A stretch of 11,343 nucleotides of DNA from a candidate division SR1 bacterium CG_4_9_14_3_um_filter_40_9 (lineage in GTDB: Bacteria; Patescibacteriota; Gracilibacteria; Absconditabacterales; Absconditicoccaceae). Where the stretch lies: NCBI GenBank assembly GCA_002791215.1, contig PFWQ01000086.1:1-11343 (forward strand), read 5' to 3'. Shown piece by piece: positions 1 through 7,071 of the stretch. The notes beneath the pieces were generated by a model that worked only from the letters and a program-made list of their open reading frames with translations, did no database searches and was not told the DNA's origin. The translations under genes and the position numbers were made by a program. Within the stretch, counting starts at the first letter, position 1. Each line of letters opens with the position of its first letter.

Positions 1-1
1 A

Positions 2-580
2 GAGGTTGTCAATGCTGCGAAAAAAGCGAGTCAGAAAGAATCTTGAGAGAAAGATGATAAAGTCCCAGAATTTGAAGAGAAAAATTACAGAATAGAAAGC
101 AAAGACTGGAAAATAATAAAAGAGAAGGCGGATATAACAATTGGTGATGGATTCGAAACCAAGATAATCGAAGTGAAAGTGAATCCAGATTGAGATATCA
201 AAGAATATGTTTCATGAGTGCCGGAAGCGTTGATAGGGGAGCAGGTCTTCAGCAAAATAGCGATGACAAATTTGGCATTGGATGGTGTATTACTCTGGAG
301 CAAAGTGCCGGAAAATGAATTCGCAATCCAAGAGATGATAGATGCTCAGCCATGAGAAGATGACACGCAAAAATATGATATTTTTTTCAATGGATATATA
401 AATAATAGGCGTGTCGGATATCGGGATCCGCGTTATGGGAGGTTCAATAATGTCGATCTATGAATTGATTTGTGGTTAGCAGATGGGAGCCACGCATTCT
501 TCAGTAAGTATGGATGGAATTGCCGCAGAACTGATGATGATTATTTCTGTTCCATCCGTCTTCTCAAGTCTGATCCATAA
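2..580 (+). CDS. Hypothetical protein, 5'-truncated, UGA=Gly
   Basis: This is the C-terminal 192 residues of a protein that starts before the window. The frame is open from base 2 to a TAA at 578-580 once TGA at 44, 191, 215, 353 and 461 is read as Gly. The first ~25 residues are Lys/Glu/Asp-rich and look disordered. The rest mixes short hydrophobic strands with charged turns, and the end is rich in aromatic residues and Arg (HAFFSKYGWNCRR, DDYFCSIRLL) with two Cys. No membrane segment or known motif was seen in this part. A strong terminator follows directly, so the gene closes its transcription unit. I do not recognise the family. The frame is well supported by codon use and by the regular placement of TGA codons; function is unknown. 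Confidence 0.7.
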
Positions 581-602
581 TTCTAAATCATTCCTGACTC
601 AT

Positions 603-628
603 CGCTCTGCTCAGAGCGGGGATTTTTT
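603..628 (+). terminator. Rho-independent terminator
   Basis: A perfect 6-bp stem CGCTCT / AGAGCG with a GCTC loop (603-618) is followed by GGGA and a run of six T. It lies 22 nt after the TAA of the hypothetical protein and points the same way. Confidence 0.8.
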
Positions 629-640
629 CAAATCGGAACG

Positions 641-681
641 CCCCGCTGAATAGCGGGAGCCTGCCCCGCTGAATAGCGGGG
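641..681. repeat. Two copies of a GC-rich palindromic element
   Basis: Two near-identical hairpins stand side by side. The first is CCCGCT-GAAT-AGCGGG (642-657) and the second is CCCCGCT-GAAT-AGCGGGG (664-681), preceded by GCCTG. Related hairpins with the same CCTGCCC...GGG flanks occur at 2060-2088, 5400-5423 and 10202-10225, and a shorter one at 4847-4860. The pair lies between the terminator at 603-628 and the hicB-like gene. It is best read as a dispersed small repeat, not a regulatory site. Confidence 0.75.
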
Positions 682-757
682 TTGAAAACTAGAAGGAAAT
701 CAGTAAAATATTAATGTGTGCCAAAGGCAGATAAATTTATATAATTACTCATTACCC

Positions 758-976
758 ATGCAATTTGAAATCATCTTTGAAGATAATGGTACATACGGTG
801 CAGCTATCCGCATAGGCAAGGAAAGCATTTTTACGGTCGGCAAAGACCAGGTTGATTTGTGGAAAAATATTAAGGAGGCGGTATCCTGTGCTTTTGGGAA
901 AAGAGAAAAACTTACCACAAATCACCACCAGCTAGTGAAATTTTTAAATCTTGAGAAGAAGTTGCATGCCACTTAG
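758..976 (+). CDS. hicB: HicB-like antitoxin
   Basis: A 72-residue protein. Its N-terminus (MQFEIIFEDNGTYGAAI, then IFTVGKDQVDLWKNIKEAV) follows the HicB pattern: a beta strand, a turn with Gly-Tyr, a second strand, then an E/DL.xNIKEA helix, as in the degenerate RNase H-like HicB fold. HicB antitoxins bind and block the HicA mRNA interferase. The frame is open upstream to a GTG at 716, but the ATG at 758 matches the usual HicB start and is preferred. The protein is short and lacks an obvious C-terminal ribbon-helix-helix or HTH DNA-binding domain, so autoregulation is uncertain. It ends in TAG and overlaps the HicA-like gene by 11 nt, the typical coupled layout (here antitoxin first). No in-frame TGA. 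Confidence 0.65.
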   Translation: MQFEIIFEDNGTYGAAIRIGKESIFTVGKDQVDLWKNIKEAVSCAFGKREKLTTNHHQLVKFLNLEKKLHAT

Positions 977-1193
977 ATATGAAGAGATTATGAGGATTTT
1001 GAAAGATTTAGGTTTTGTTTTTGATCGCCAAACATTAAGCCATGAAAGATATGAAAAATGAGAATGCGGAATGACGGTGGCACATCATAAGGAATTTCTT
1101 CCAAAAACAGCCAAATCAATGTTAAAAAATATCGCTGAAACTGCGGGATTAGAAGTTAAAGAACTTATTAAAAGATATAAGATAAAACTTTAA
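966..1193 (+). CDS. hicA: HicA-like mRNA interferase toxin
   Basis: A 75-residue protein that appears only if the TGA at 1059-1061 is read as Gly32. It matches the HicA double-stranded RNA-binding-like fold: YEEIMRILKDLGFVFDRQ, then SHERYEKGECGMTVAHH, then a helical tail. His26 in the SH pair corresponds to the catalytic His of HicA; the usual preceding Gly (GSH) is Leu here. The family cleaves mRNA and is neutralised by HicB. The start ATG overlaps the end of the antitoxin gene by 11 nt. Family assignment rests on the GF...SH...V.HH pattern and on the gene order. Activity cannot be judged. The C-terminus (IKRYKIKL) is longer than the most compact HicA proteins. A terminator follows immediately. 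Confidence 0.68.
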
Positions 1194-1215
1194 GTCGGAC
1201 CAGCTCCGATTTTTT
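1193..1215 (+). terminator. Rho-independent terminator of hicBA
   Basis: AGTCGGA (1193-1199) pairs with TCCGATT (1205-1211, one G-T pair) across a CCAGC loop, and the hairpin runs into six T at 1210-1215. It begins at the last base of the hicA stop codon, which closes the toxin-antitoxin unit before the PEBP gene. Confidence 0.8.
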
Positions 1216-1230
1216 ACTACATAGTTCCTT

Positions 1231-1872
1231 ATGAACAAAACATTCATCAAGGTAGCAATCATTCCTCTCATCACTATAACCGCTATCATGGCAGTCAGAG
1301 TAATTTTTTGATGACCGGAAGATACACGGCTTTGCACGGAAGGCCAACGAATCAGACACGGCAATCCATCAGCACCAGTTCCGACAAGCTGATGCATTTT
1401 ACTTTCTAAATCAACCATCATGCCAGCAACACTCCAAATCATCGCCGATCGGGTAGATAACGGCTACATTCCTGCGAGATACACCTGCGACGCCAAGAGC
1501 GAATTTCCACCACTCACGATACACAATATCCACGCTGATGTCAGAAGTTTGGTGCTAATCGTTGACGATCCAGATGCACCAGGAGGCACGCGAGATCATT
1601 ATCTCTTGGCCAATATTCCTTTCGTTGGAGAAAATGTCAAAATCACCCAAGCCACAGAAAAGAATGCGGTGGTAGGGAAAAATTCACGAGGAAAAACCGC
1701 ACGATGAGCACCTTGTCCTCCAAATGGAGTGCACAGATATTTCTTCAAGATTTATGCTCTAGATCAGGTTTTAGATATCCAAGTATGATTTACCAAAGCC
1801 GAGCTTCTCGAGGCTATGGCAGGACACATCATCAACCAGATGGAATTGATCGGACTCTACCAGAGGAAGTAG
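1231..1872 (+). CDS. PEBP/YbhB-like protein, N-terminally membrane-anchored
   Basis: A 213-residue protein with five TGA codons (1309, 1312, 1390, 1705, 1786) read as Gly. Residues 3-25 form one hydrophobic helix (signal anchor or uncleaved signal). A segment with CTEGQ...RHGNPSAPVPTSGC follows (two Cys, possibly a disulfide outside the membrane). The phosphatidylethanolamine-binding-protein domain starts near residue 64. It shows both family signatures: DDPDAPGGTRDHYLL (about 112-126) and GAPCPPNGVHRYFFKIYALD (159-178). It ends with the usual GHII...ELIGLYQR. Gly159 and Gly186, both from TGA, sit at conserved glycine positions. PEBP proteins bind anionic ligands in a conserved pocket; the bacterial role is unclear. 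An internal ATG at 1420 would give only the domain, but the anchor is in frame and plausible, so the 1231 start is chosen. Confidence 0.9.
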
Positions 1873-1877
1873 CGACT

Positions 1878-1948
1878 GTCATTGCGAACGAAGTGTGGCA
1901 ATCTAGTCGCTATTCAAATGCTCAGATTGCTTCGTTCCTCACAATGAC
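1878..1948. repeat. Inverted-repeat element, copy 1 (GTCATTGCGA family)
   Basis: The element starts with GTCATTGCGA (1878-1887) and ends with TCACAATGAC (1939-1948). The two arms pair imperfectly over about 25 nt (left arm has GAACGAAG and GGCAATCT, right arm has AGATTGC and TTCGTTCC). The same arms recur at 10127-10235. It fills the gap between the PEBP gene and truB and has no coding capacity. It resembles the MITE-like palindromes that are common in bacterial intergenic DNA. Confidence 0.75.
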
Positions 1949-1974
1949 GAGCATTCTTTATTTATCTTATATTT

Positions 1975-2709
1975 ATGCTCTTAGCCGTAGACAAACCACA
2001 TGGAATAACAAGTTTTGACGTAATACGCAAACTCAAAATTTTTTTTTCAAAACAGAAAACCTGCCCTGCAGCACCGGTTAGCAGGGTCTGACATTCCGGC
2101 ACCCTGGATCCTTTTGCAACGGGGCTTATGCTTGTCGGAGTGGGATCCGACACCAAGAAACTCACCGAACTTACCTGACTTGATAAATCCTACATCGCAA
2201 CCATCGATTTTAGCCAAGATTCTGATACGTGGGATTTGCAATATCGAAAAGAGATTGCAGATTACAGATTGCAGATGGCAGATTGAAAAGCAGTCGGTAT
2301 AGAAAAAGAAAATAAGATAATCTTGTCGCCAAATTTACAACAGGTTCAGGACAAGCTAAATCTCCTAATCCCCGCATATATCCTCCCAATCCCCACCTTT
2401 AGCGCCAAGAAAAAAGACGGGAAAAGATCCTACGATCTTGCCAGGAAAGGGAAATCGGTAGAAGAATCCAAAGAGATGAAAATATATTCTTACAAAATCA
2501 TAAAATATGAATTCCCGCTTCTCGGGCTACAATTAGATGTGGGATCCGGAACATATATCCGCTCCATCGCTCATTGGCTCGGCGAGCAATTCGGCCTTGG
2601 AGGAATTCTCACGGCGCTCCGCAGGACTTCCATTTGAGATTTCAAACTGGCCGATTACGATATGAAAATAATTCCGGAAACGGAAATAAAATATTGCAAA
2701 ATTCAATAA
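1975..2709 (+). CDS. truB: tRNA pseudouridine(55) synthase TruB
   Basis: A 244-residue enzyme that isomerises U55 in the T loop of tRNA. Four TGA codons (2089, 2176, 2284, 2635) are read as Gly. Motifs in order: DKPHGITSFDVIRKL (6-20), GHSGTLDPFATG (39-50) with the catalytic Asp45, LDKSYIATI, FSAKKKDGKRSYDLARKG, GSGTYIRSIAHWLGEQF and LRRTSIGDF. Gly39 and Gly221, both encoded by TGA, are near-invariant family positions. The protein lacks a C-terminal PUA domain, as in short TruB forms. Two parts look inserted: residues 29-37, which coincide with a palindromic element at 2060-2088, and residues ~93-104, which coincide with a simple repeat at 2252-2285. The start ATG is the first in frame and puts the KPxGxTS motif at the normal distance. 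It is followed by trmD, another tRNA-modification gene. Confidence 0.96.
2060..2088. repeat. Palindromic element inserted in frame in truB
   Basis: CCTGCCCTGC (2060-2069) and GCAGGGTC (2081-2088) form a 6-bp stem with an 11-nt loop. The flanks match the CCTGCCCCGC...GCGGGGTC hairpins at 5400 and 10202. It encodes TCPAAPVSR, which sits just before GHSGTLDP. By comparison with E. coli TruB from memory, this spacer is about eight residues too long. Confidence 0.6.
2252..2285. repeat. Degenerate CAGATT-type simple repeat within truB
   Basis: The stretch reads as repeated GATTGCAGATTACA-like units (GATTGCAGATT, CAGATTGCAGAT, GGCAGATT). It encodes EIADYRLQMADG, a segment with no counterpart at this place in typical TruB. 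It keeps the frame. Confidence 0.55.
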
Positions 2710-2872
2710 GTGTCCCTAGGGACCAGTCTCTCTGGCATTATTTCCCGACTTGTCGGGATGCAGCCGGAGTCTAAATTCAAAAATGAGATTGCGGCTGCAA
2801 CACCTAATGCTGCAAAGACTACCGTGCGAGCACGGAGCAAGCATTCAACATTTATCATTTAAAATTACTTCC
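2710..2872 (+). other. Structured truB-trmD intergenic region
   Basis: No gene is seen in these 163 bases, but several inverted repeats are. They are a 12-bp perfect palindrome GTCCCTAGGGAC (2712-2723); a hairpin TCCCGAC-TT-GTCGGGA (2743-2758); distant arms TGCAGCCG (2759-2766) and CGGCTGCA (2792-2799); and a small hairpin CGTGC-GA-GCACG (2823-2834). The role is unknown: terminator-like, decayed repeats or a leader RNA are all possible. No T-run supports a classical terminator. Confidence 0.5.
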
Positions 2873-3598
2873 ATGCACATCCATCTCGTTTCCATATTCC
2901 CATCCATCTTCGATAGTTTTCTTGAAACTTCACTCATCAAAAAAGCCATCGATAAAAAACTCATCACTATCGATGTGCTCGATCCGAGATCATTCGTTCC
3001 AGGCAAAGGCCAATACGTGGATGATGAGATTTACGGCGGGGGAGCTGGGATGTTGATAAAGGCAAAACCCATAATCGATTCTGTTGAATCGATTGTATCG
3101 CGTATCGCGTGACGCATAACGAGAAAAACAAAATCCGCGACCCACGACCTACGTTCCGATTTTCGTATTATTTATTTGAGTCCAAGCAAACAAATCTTCA
3201 CGCAAAAGCTAGCCCACGCATACGCAGACGTCCAGCATATTATTTTTGTCTGTGGAAGATATGAGGGTATCGATAATCGTTTCCTAGAATATATGTCCGA
3301 CAAATATCCTAAGAATTTCGAAACACTTTCCATCGGAAAATTCATCACCTTGTGAGGCGAAGCGCCAGCGATGACTGTCATCGAATCTATTGTGAGATTG
3401 GTCCCTGGCGTCATCAAAGATGCCAAGAGTCGGCAGGACGAAAGCTATAGCTTGCAGTACGATATGAAAAATATAGAATACCCGCAATATACCAGACCGG
3501 AAGAAGTCCTCGGCTACAAAGTTCCAGAAATTCTTCTCGGTGGTCACCACAAAAACATCGAAGAACGAAGAAAAAAGAAAATAAAAAAAATGAGATAA
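2873..3598 (+). CDS. trmD: tRNA (guanine-N1)-methyltransferase TrmD
   Basis: A 241-residue SPOUT-class enzyme that methylates G37 of tRNAs, using S-adenosylmethionine. TGA at 3110 (residue 80) and 3353 (residue 161) is read as Gly. Motifs in order: HLVSIFPSIFDSFL (4-17), DPRSF, VDDEIYGGGAGMLIKAKPI, IYLSPSKQ, FVCGRYEGIDNRF, SIGKFITLGGEAPAMTVIESIVRLVPGVI, YTRPEEVLGYKVPEILLGGHHKNIEERR. The knot residues are clear. Two oddities: the usual SIGDYVL motif reads SIGKFIT, with Lys156 replacing the Asp proposed as general base in E. coli and Haemophilus TrmD; and the C-terminus ends in a Lys/Arg run shortly after GGHH, where the stop codon lies inside the inverted repeat of the next element (3593-3630). 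The start ATG gives the normal family N-terminus. Confidence 0.95.
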
Positions 3599-4067
3599 AG
3601 ATTGATAAAAATAGATCAAAATTGATAAAAATGGAATTTATTTGTTTATTGGGTTAATGGCAAAAAAAACTTTTGAAGACTTAGAGATACGGAATCTATG
3701 AATGGGACTAGTGTTTGATTTGTCCAAAATTTTTTATGACAAGGGTTTTAGAAATTTTGATTTTCAATCGCAAATTATGAGAGCCGCAATTTCTGCCACC
3801 AATAATATTGCTGAATGACACGAAAAGTGAACAAACCCAGATTTGATCAAATTCCTTTACATTGCTAAATGATCGATAGGGGAGGTTAGAAGCATGCTAT
3901 ACATTGCCAAGAAACTGGAATATATTTCCGAAAAGCAATTTACTGATTTTAAATTTAGAGCAATGCAATTAGGAACCAAAATTTATAACTTTATCGCATA
4001 TCTAAAAAATGCAAAGATGTAACTACAAGTTTCATCAATCTTTAACAATTTTTATCAAGTTTTATCT
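3593..4067 (+). mobile_element. IVS-like element: 38-bp inverted repeats around a four-helix-bundle gene
   Basis: Bases 3593-3630 match the reverse complement of 4030-4067 at about 30 of 38 positions. Shared blocks are AGATAAA, TTGATAAAAAT and ATTGAT. Inside is a single gene of the 23S rRNA intervening-sequence protein family. Intervening sequences in bacterial 23S rRNA have this layout, with long inverted repeats bracketing such a gene, but this copy lies between protein genes. The left arm includes the last codon and stop of trmD. Mobility is inferred from structure only; no target-site duplication was identified with certainty. Confidence 0.55.
3657..4022 (+). CDS. Four-helix bundle protein (23S rRNA IVS / S23 family)
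   Basis: A 121-residue all-helical protein with four TGA codons (3699, 3816, 3828, 3870) read as Gly. It shows the family pattern FEDLEIRNLGMGLVFDLSK, then FQSQIMRAAISATNNIAEG, then FLYIAKGSIGEVRSMLYIAKKLEYIS. Gly54 (NIAEG) and Gly72 (AKGS) are strongly conserved and both come from TGA. Such proteins are encoded by intervening sequences within 23S rRNA genes of Leptospira, Coxiella and many uncultivated bacteria. They are also related to the Avd accessory protein of diversity-generating retroelements. Their function is not settled. This copy is not in an rRNA gene: trmD is upstream and a glycosyltransferase downstream, and inverted repeats flank it. No reverse transcriptase or variable repeat is seen nearby, so a DGR role is not supported. 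No Shine-Dalgarno sequence is visible. Confidence 0.92.
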
Positions 4068-4086
4068 GTATCCCTAGCAAATAAAA

Positions 4087-5244
4087 ATGTGAAAATTAGG
4101 TTTACTTTATTTCGGCAGGTTAGAACGTGAAAAATGATTCGACGCAATTTTGCAGATGATTGAAATGTTTGGGAAAGAGAAGAAAGAACTCCCATTTGAA
4201 ATCTTCGTTTTCGGCGATGGAAGCTATGCTGACCAATTAAAATCATTAACGCTGACGCATAAAGAAGTTCACTACTTCGGACGACAAAATCTAGAAACTA
4301 TCAAAAGATACATTCCCAATTGTCAGTACTGCTTGATGCCATCAAGCTTCCTTGAAACCTTCGGTCTCACTGCGCTGACTGCGCTGTCGCGAGGATTGCC
4401 GGTCATCGGATTCGCCAAAGGCGGACTAGCTCCTTTCGTCGCTCCCGAATTAGATCTGACTCTAGAATATGGTCGCAACGATGCAGAAAAATTATTCCAT
4501 CTCATTAAAAAATTACCAAATGCACCCTTGACAAAGGGGGTCGCGAAGCGGGGGGATTTGTATTCCGTCCAGATACGGAAAGAAAAATTCAAAACTCTCG
4601 CCGGCCCGGACGTGAAAAAAATCCTCCTCGTCTCTGATTTCAAAAACAGAATCTGATGAATAGAATCCTACATCCTTGATGCAAAAGACATCCTTGAATC
4701 TATGGGCTATCAGGTAGAATTATTCGGTTCCAAACTGCCATCATGACTACGAGGCAAACTGATGAAATATCTTGGTATGCTTATTGCTATCTGCAACGAC
4801 CGACAATGACTCAGATTATTTTTCAAGCTTAGAAAATACAAGTTTACCCGCTGAGGCGGGCCTGATCTGATTCGATATCATAGCGTTCTGAGACATCTCG
4901 GTTGGGAATCCATTCGATGGAGTCAATTCTTTCCAGCCAAAAAACGGATGATGTATCACGATTTCGGCTACGTGCATCCATTCCCGCACGCGCTTACGCA
5001 CGTGCACCAGATCAAAACTCCGTTCACGCTCAAACATTTCTTGCAGTCCGCAAATACGCGCAATCCTTTGAAATTACTCGCAGTCCTTTTCAAATATTGT
5101 TCCGTAGCTCTCATCAAAAATCAACTCAAAAAACGCATAGACCTCCATCTCGTCCCATCCGAATTTATGACTGATATCATCCACAAATCCTATAAAATTT
5201 CTCCAGACAAGATTAAGGCATTTCCGCACTTCATACAAAATTAG
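4087..5244 (+). CDS. GT4-like glycosyltransferase with domains in permuted order (C-half then N-half)
   Basis: A 385-residue frame with seven TGA codons (4090, 4135, 4654, 4657, 4744, 4807, 4852) read as Gly. Residues 4-175 are a GT4 nucleotide-sugar-binding C-domain: LLYFGRLEREKGFDAIL (6-22), FEIFVFGDGSY, LETFGLTALTALSRGLPVIGF with Glu90, then KGG. The second Glu of the E-x7-E motif is Thr. Residues 177-385 look like a GT4 acceptor N-domain: KKILLVSDFKNRIGGIESYI, RYHSVLRHLGW, HDFGYVHPF, DLHLVPSEFMTDII, ending at DKIKAFPHFIQN where the linker to a C-domain would begin. So the order is C-N, not N-C. An in-frame TAG at 4075 stops extension upstream. A repeat (4523-4558) codes for the linker between halves. 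It may be a circular permutation, two broken genes fused, or a misassembly. Activity is uncertain. Confidence 0.8.
4523..4558. repeat. CCCTTGACAAAGGG-type repeat in the glycosyltransferase linker
   Basis: A hairpin CCCTT-GACA-AAGGG (4525-4538) is followed by a GGTCGCGAAGCG stretch and a G-run. This is typical of dispersed CCCTTGACAAAGGGGG repeats in bacterial genomes, here translated as APLTKGVAKRGDL. It lies within the stretch that joins the C-type and N-type halves of the permuted glycosyltransferase. Confidence 0.55.
4847..4860. repeat. Short GC hairpin inside the glycosyltransferase gene
   Basis: CCCGC-TGAG-GCGGG forms a 5-bp stem. It is translated (with TGA as Gly) as part of TRGGG, between KLRKYKF and PDLIRYHSVLR, where related enzymes usually read straight through. 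It may be a short member of the GC-palindrome family at 641-681. Confidence 0.45.
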
Positions 5245-5308
5245 AACGTTAGGTTGCAGGTTGCGGAACCTTAGATTTCCCTAACGTTCTGCCGTTCCAA
5301 CGTTCTAA
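5243..5308. terminator. Inverted repeats between convergent genes; likely bidirectional terminator
   Basis: AGAACGTTAGG (5243-5253) pairs perfectly with CCTAACGTTCT (5280-5290). Within the loop, AGGTT-GCGG-AACCT (5258-5271) forms a second hairpin. A third arm, AACGTTCTAA (5299-5308), could pair with TTAGAACGTT (5241-5250) instead. The region overlaps the stop of the + strand glycosyltransferase and ends 5 nt before the stop of the - strand gdhA. It is well placed to separate the convergent units, though it has no long T-run. Confidence 0.5.
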
Positions 5309-5312
5309 GGCT

Positions 5313-6668
<1,356 letters not shown>

Positions 6669-6705
6669 GATGATTTGAAGATTAAAAAATTAAAAGACTG
6701 AAAGA

Positions 6706-6990
6706 TTATTTACATTGCTGTATACATACTTTGAAGCTCTTATTATTTATCAATGCATCAGCGACTTTTTTATGGGCACTTTGCAATATCCTACAGAAGG
6801 TCGGCGCAGAGATTTTCATCTTTTTCGCCGCCGCAATCATCGCCAATTTTTCATAATCAGAGAGTCTGATAGCTTCGTATTCATCCAGTCCAAGTTCTAT
6901 GATTTCCTTGCCTCATTTGCTGAGGAGAGGGCCGAAGAGCTGGCACACAGGCTGACATTTTATATGTCTTTCTTTTTTGGTTCTTGCCAT
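6706..6990 (-). CDS. DUF134 (UPF0251) helix-turn-helix protein
   Basis: A 94-residue protein with one TGA (plus strand 6913-6915) read as Gly26. It matches the DUF134 layout: a short basic, Cys-containing start (MARTKKERHIKCQPVC), FGPLLSKGG in place of the usual F.P.G.P segment, then LGLDEYEAIRLSDYEKL, a helix-turn-helix AAAKKMKISAPTFCRIL, and the family tail SAHKKVADALINNKSF. Members are putative DNA-binding regulators, and some bind metal clusters or are found next to redox or metal genes. Cys12 and Cys16, with two more Cys near the C-terminus, are compatible with metal binding, but that is inference. It lies between the cation-transport block and gdhA on the same strand, 37 nt before gdhA, so it may be co-transcribed with either. 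Confidence 0.9.
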
Positions 6991-7022
6991 GGATAGAGAA
7001 AAAAATAAACACATTCGTGCCA

Positions 7023-7050
7023 GATTATTAATGAAATAAATTTCATAATC
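7023..7050 (-). terminator. Possible terminator hairpin after the P-type ATPase
   Basis: ATGAAAT-AA-ATTTCAT (7031-7046) is a perfect 7-bp stem, flanked by GATT and AATC that can extend it with a bulge. On the minus strand it follows the ATPase stop (7072) by about 20 nt. A T-rich tract lies further down, near 7000-7010. The stem is AT-rich and the T-run is distant, so this is a weak call. Confidence 0.35.
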
Positions 7051-7071
7051 AAGAGAAAATAGATTTTTATT

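Noticed and set aside
641..681. CRISPR array
   Set aside because: Only two short palindromes 6 nt apart, no spacers of regular length and no cas genes.
716..757. GTG start at 716 for the HicB-like protein
   Set aside because: It would add 14 residues (MCQRQINLYNYSLP) not expected in HicB; the ATG at 758 gives the usual strand start.
1420..2018. Decay of the PEBP and truB genes by nonsense mutations
   Set aside because: All apparent stops are TGA and fall on conserved Gly. No TAA or TAG interrupts either frame, so they are intact under table 25.
2089..2091. TGA read as selenocysteine or tryptophan
   Set aside because: TGA positions match conserved Gly, not Cys or Trp, and occur in nearly all genes at high frequency, unlike selenocysteine.
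3657..4022. Avd accessory protein of a diversity-generating retroelement
   Set aside because: The fold family is related, but no reverse transcriptase, template repeat or variable repeat was found nearby.
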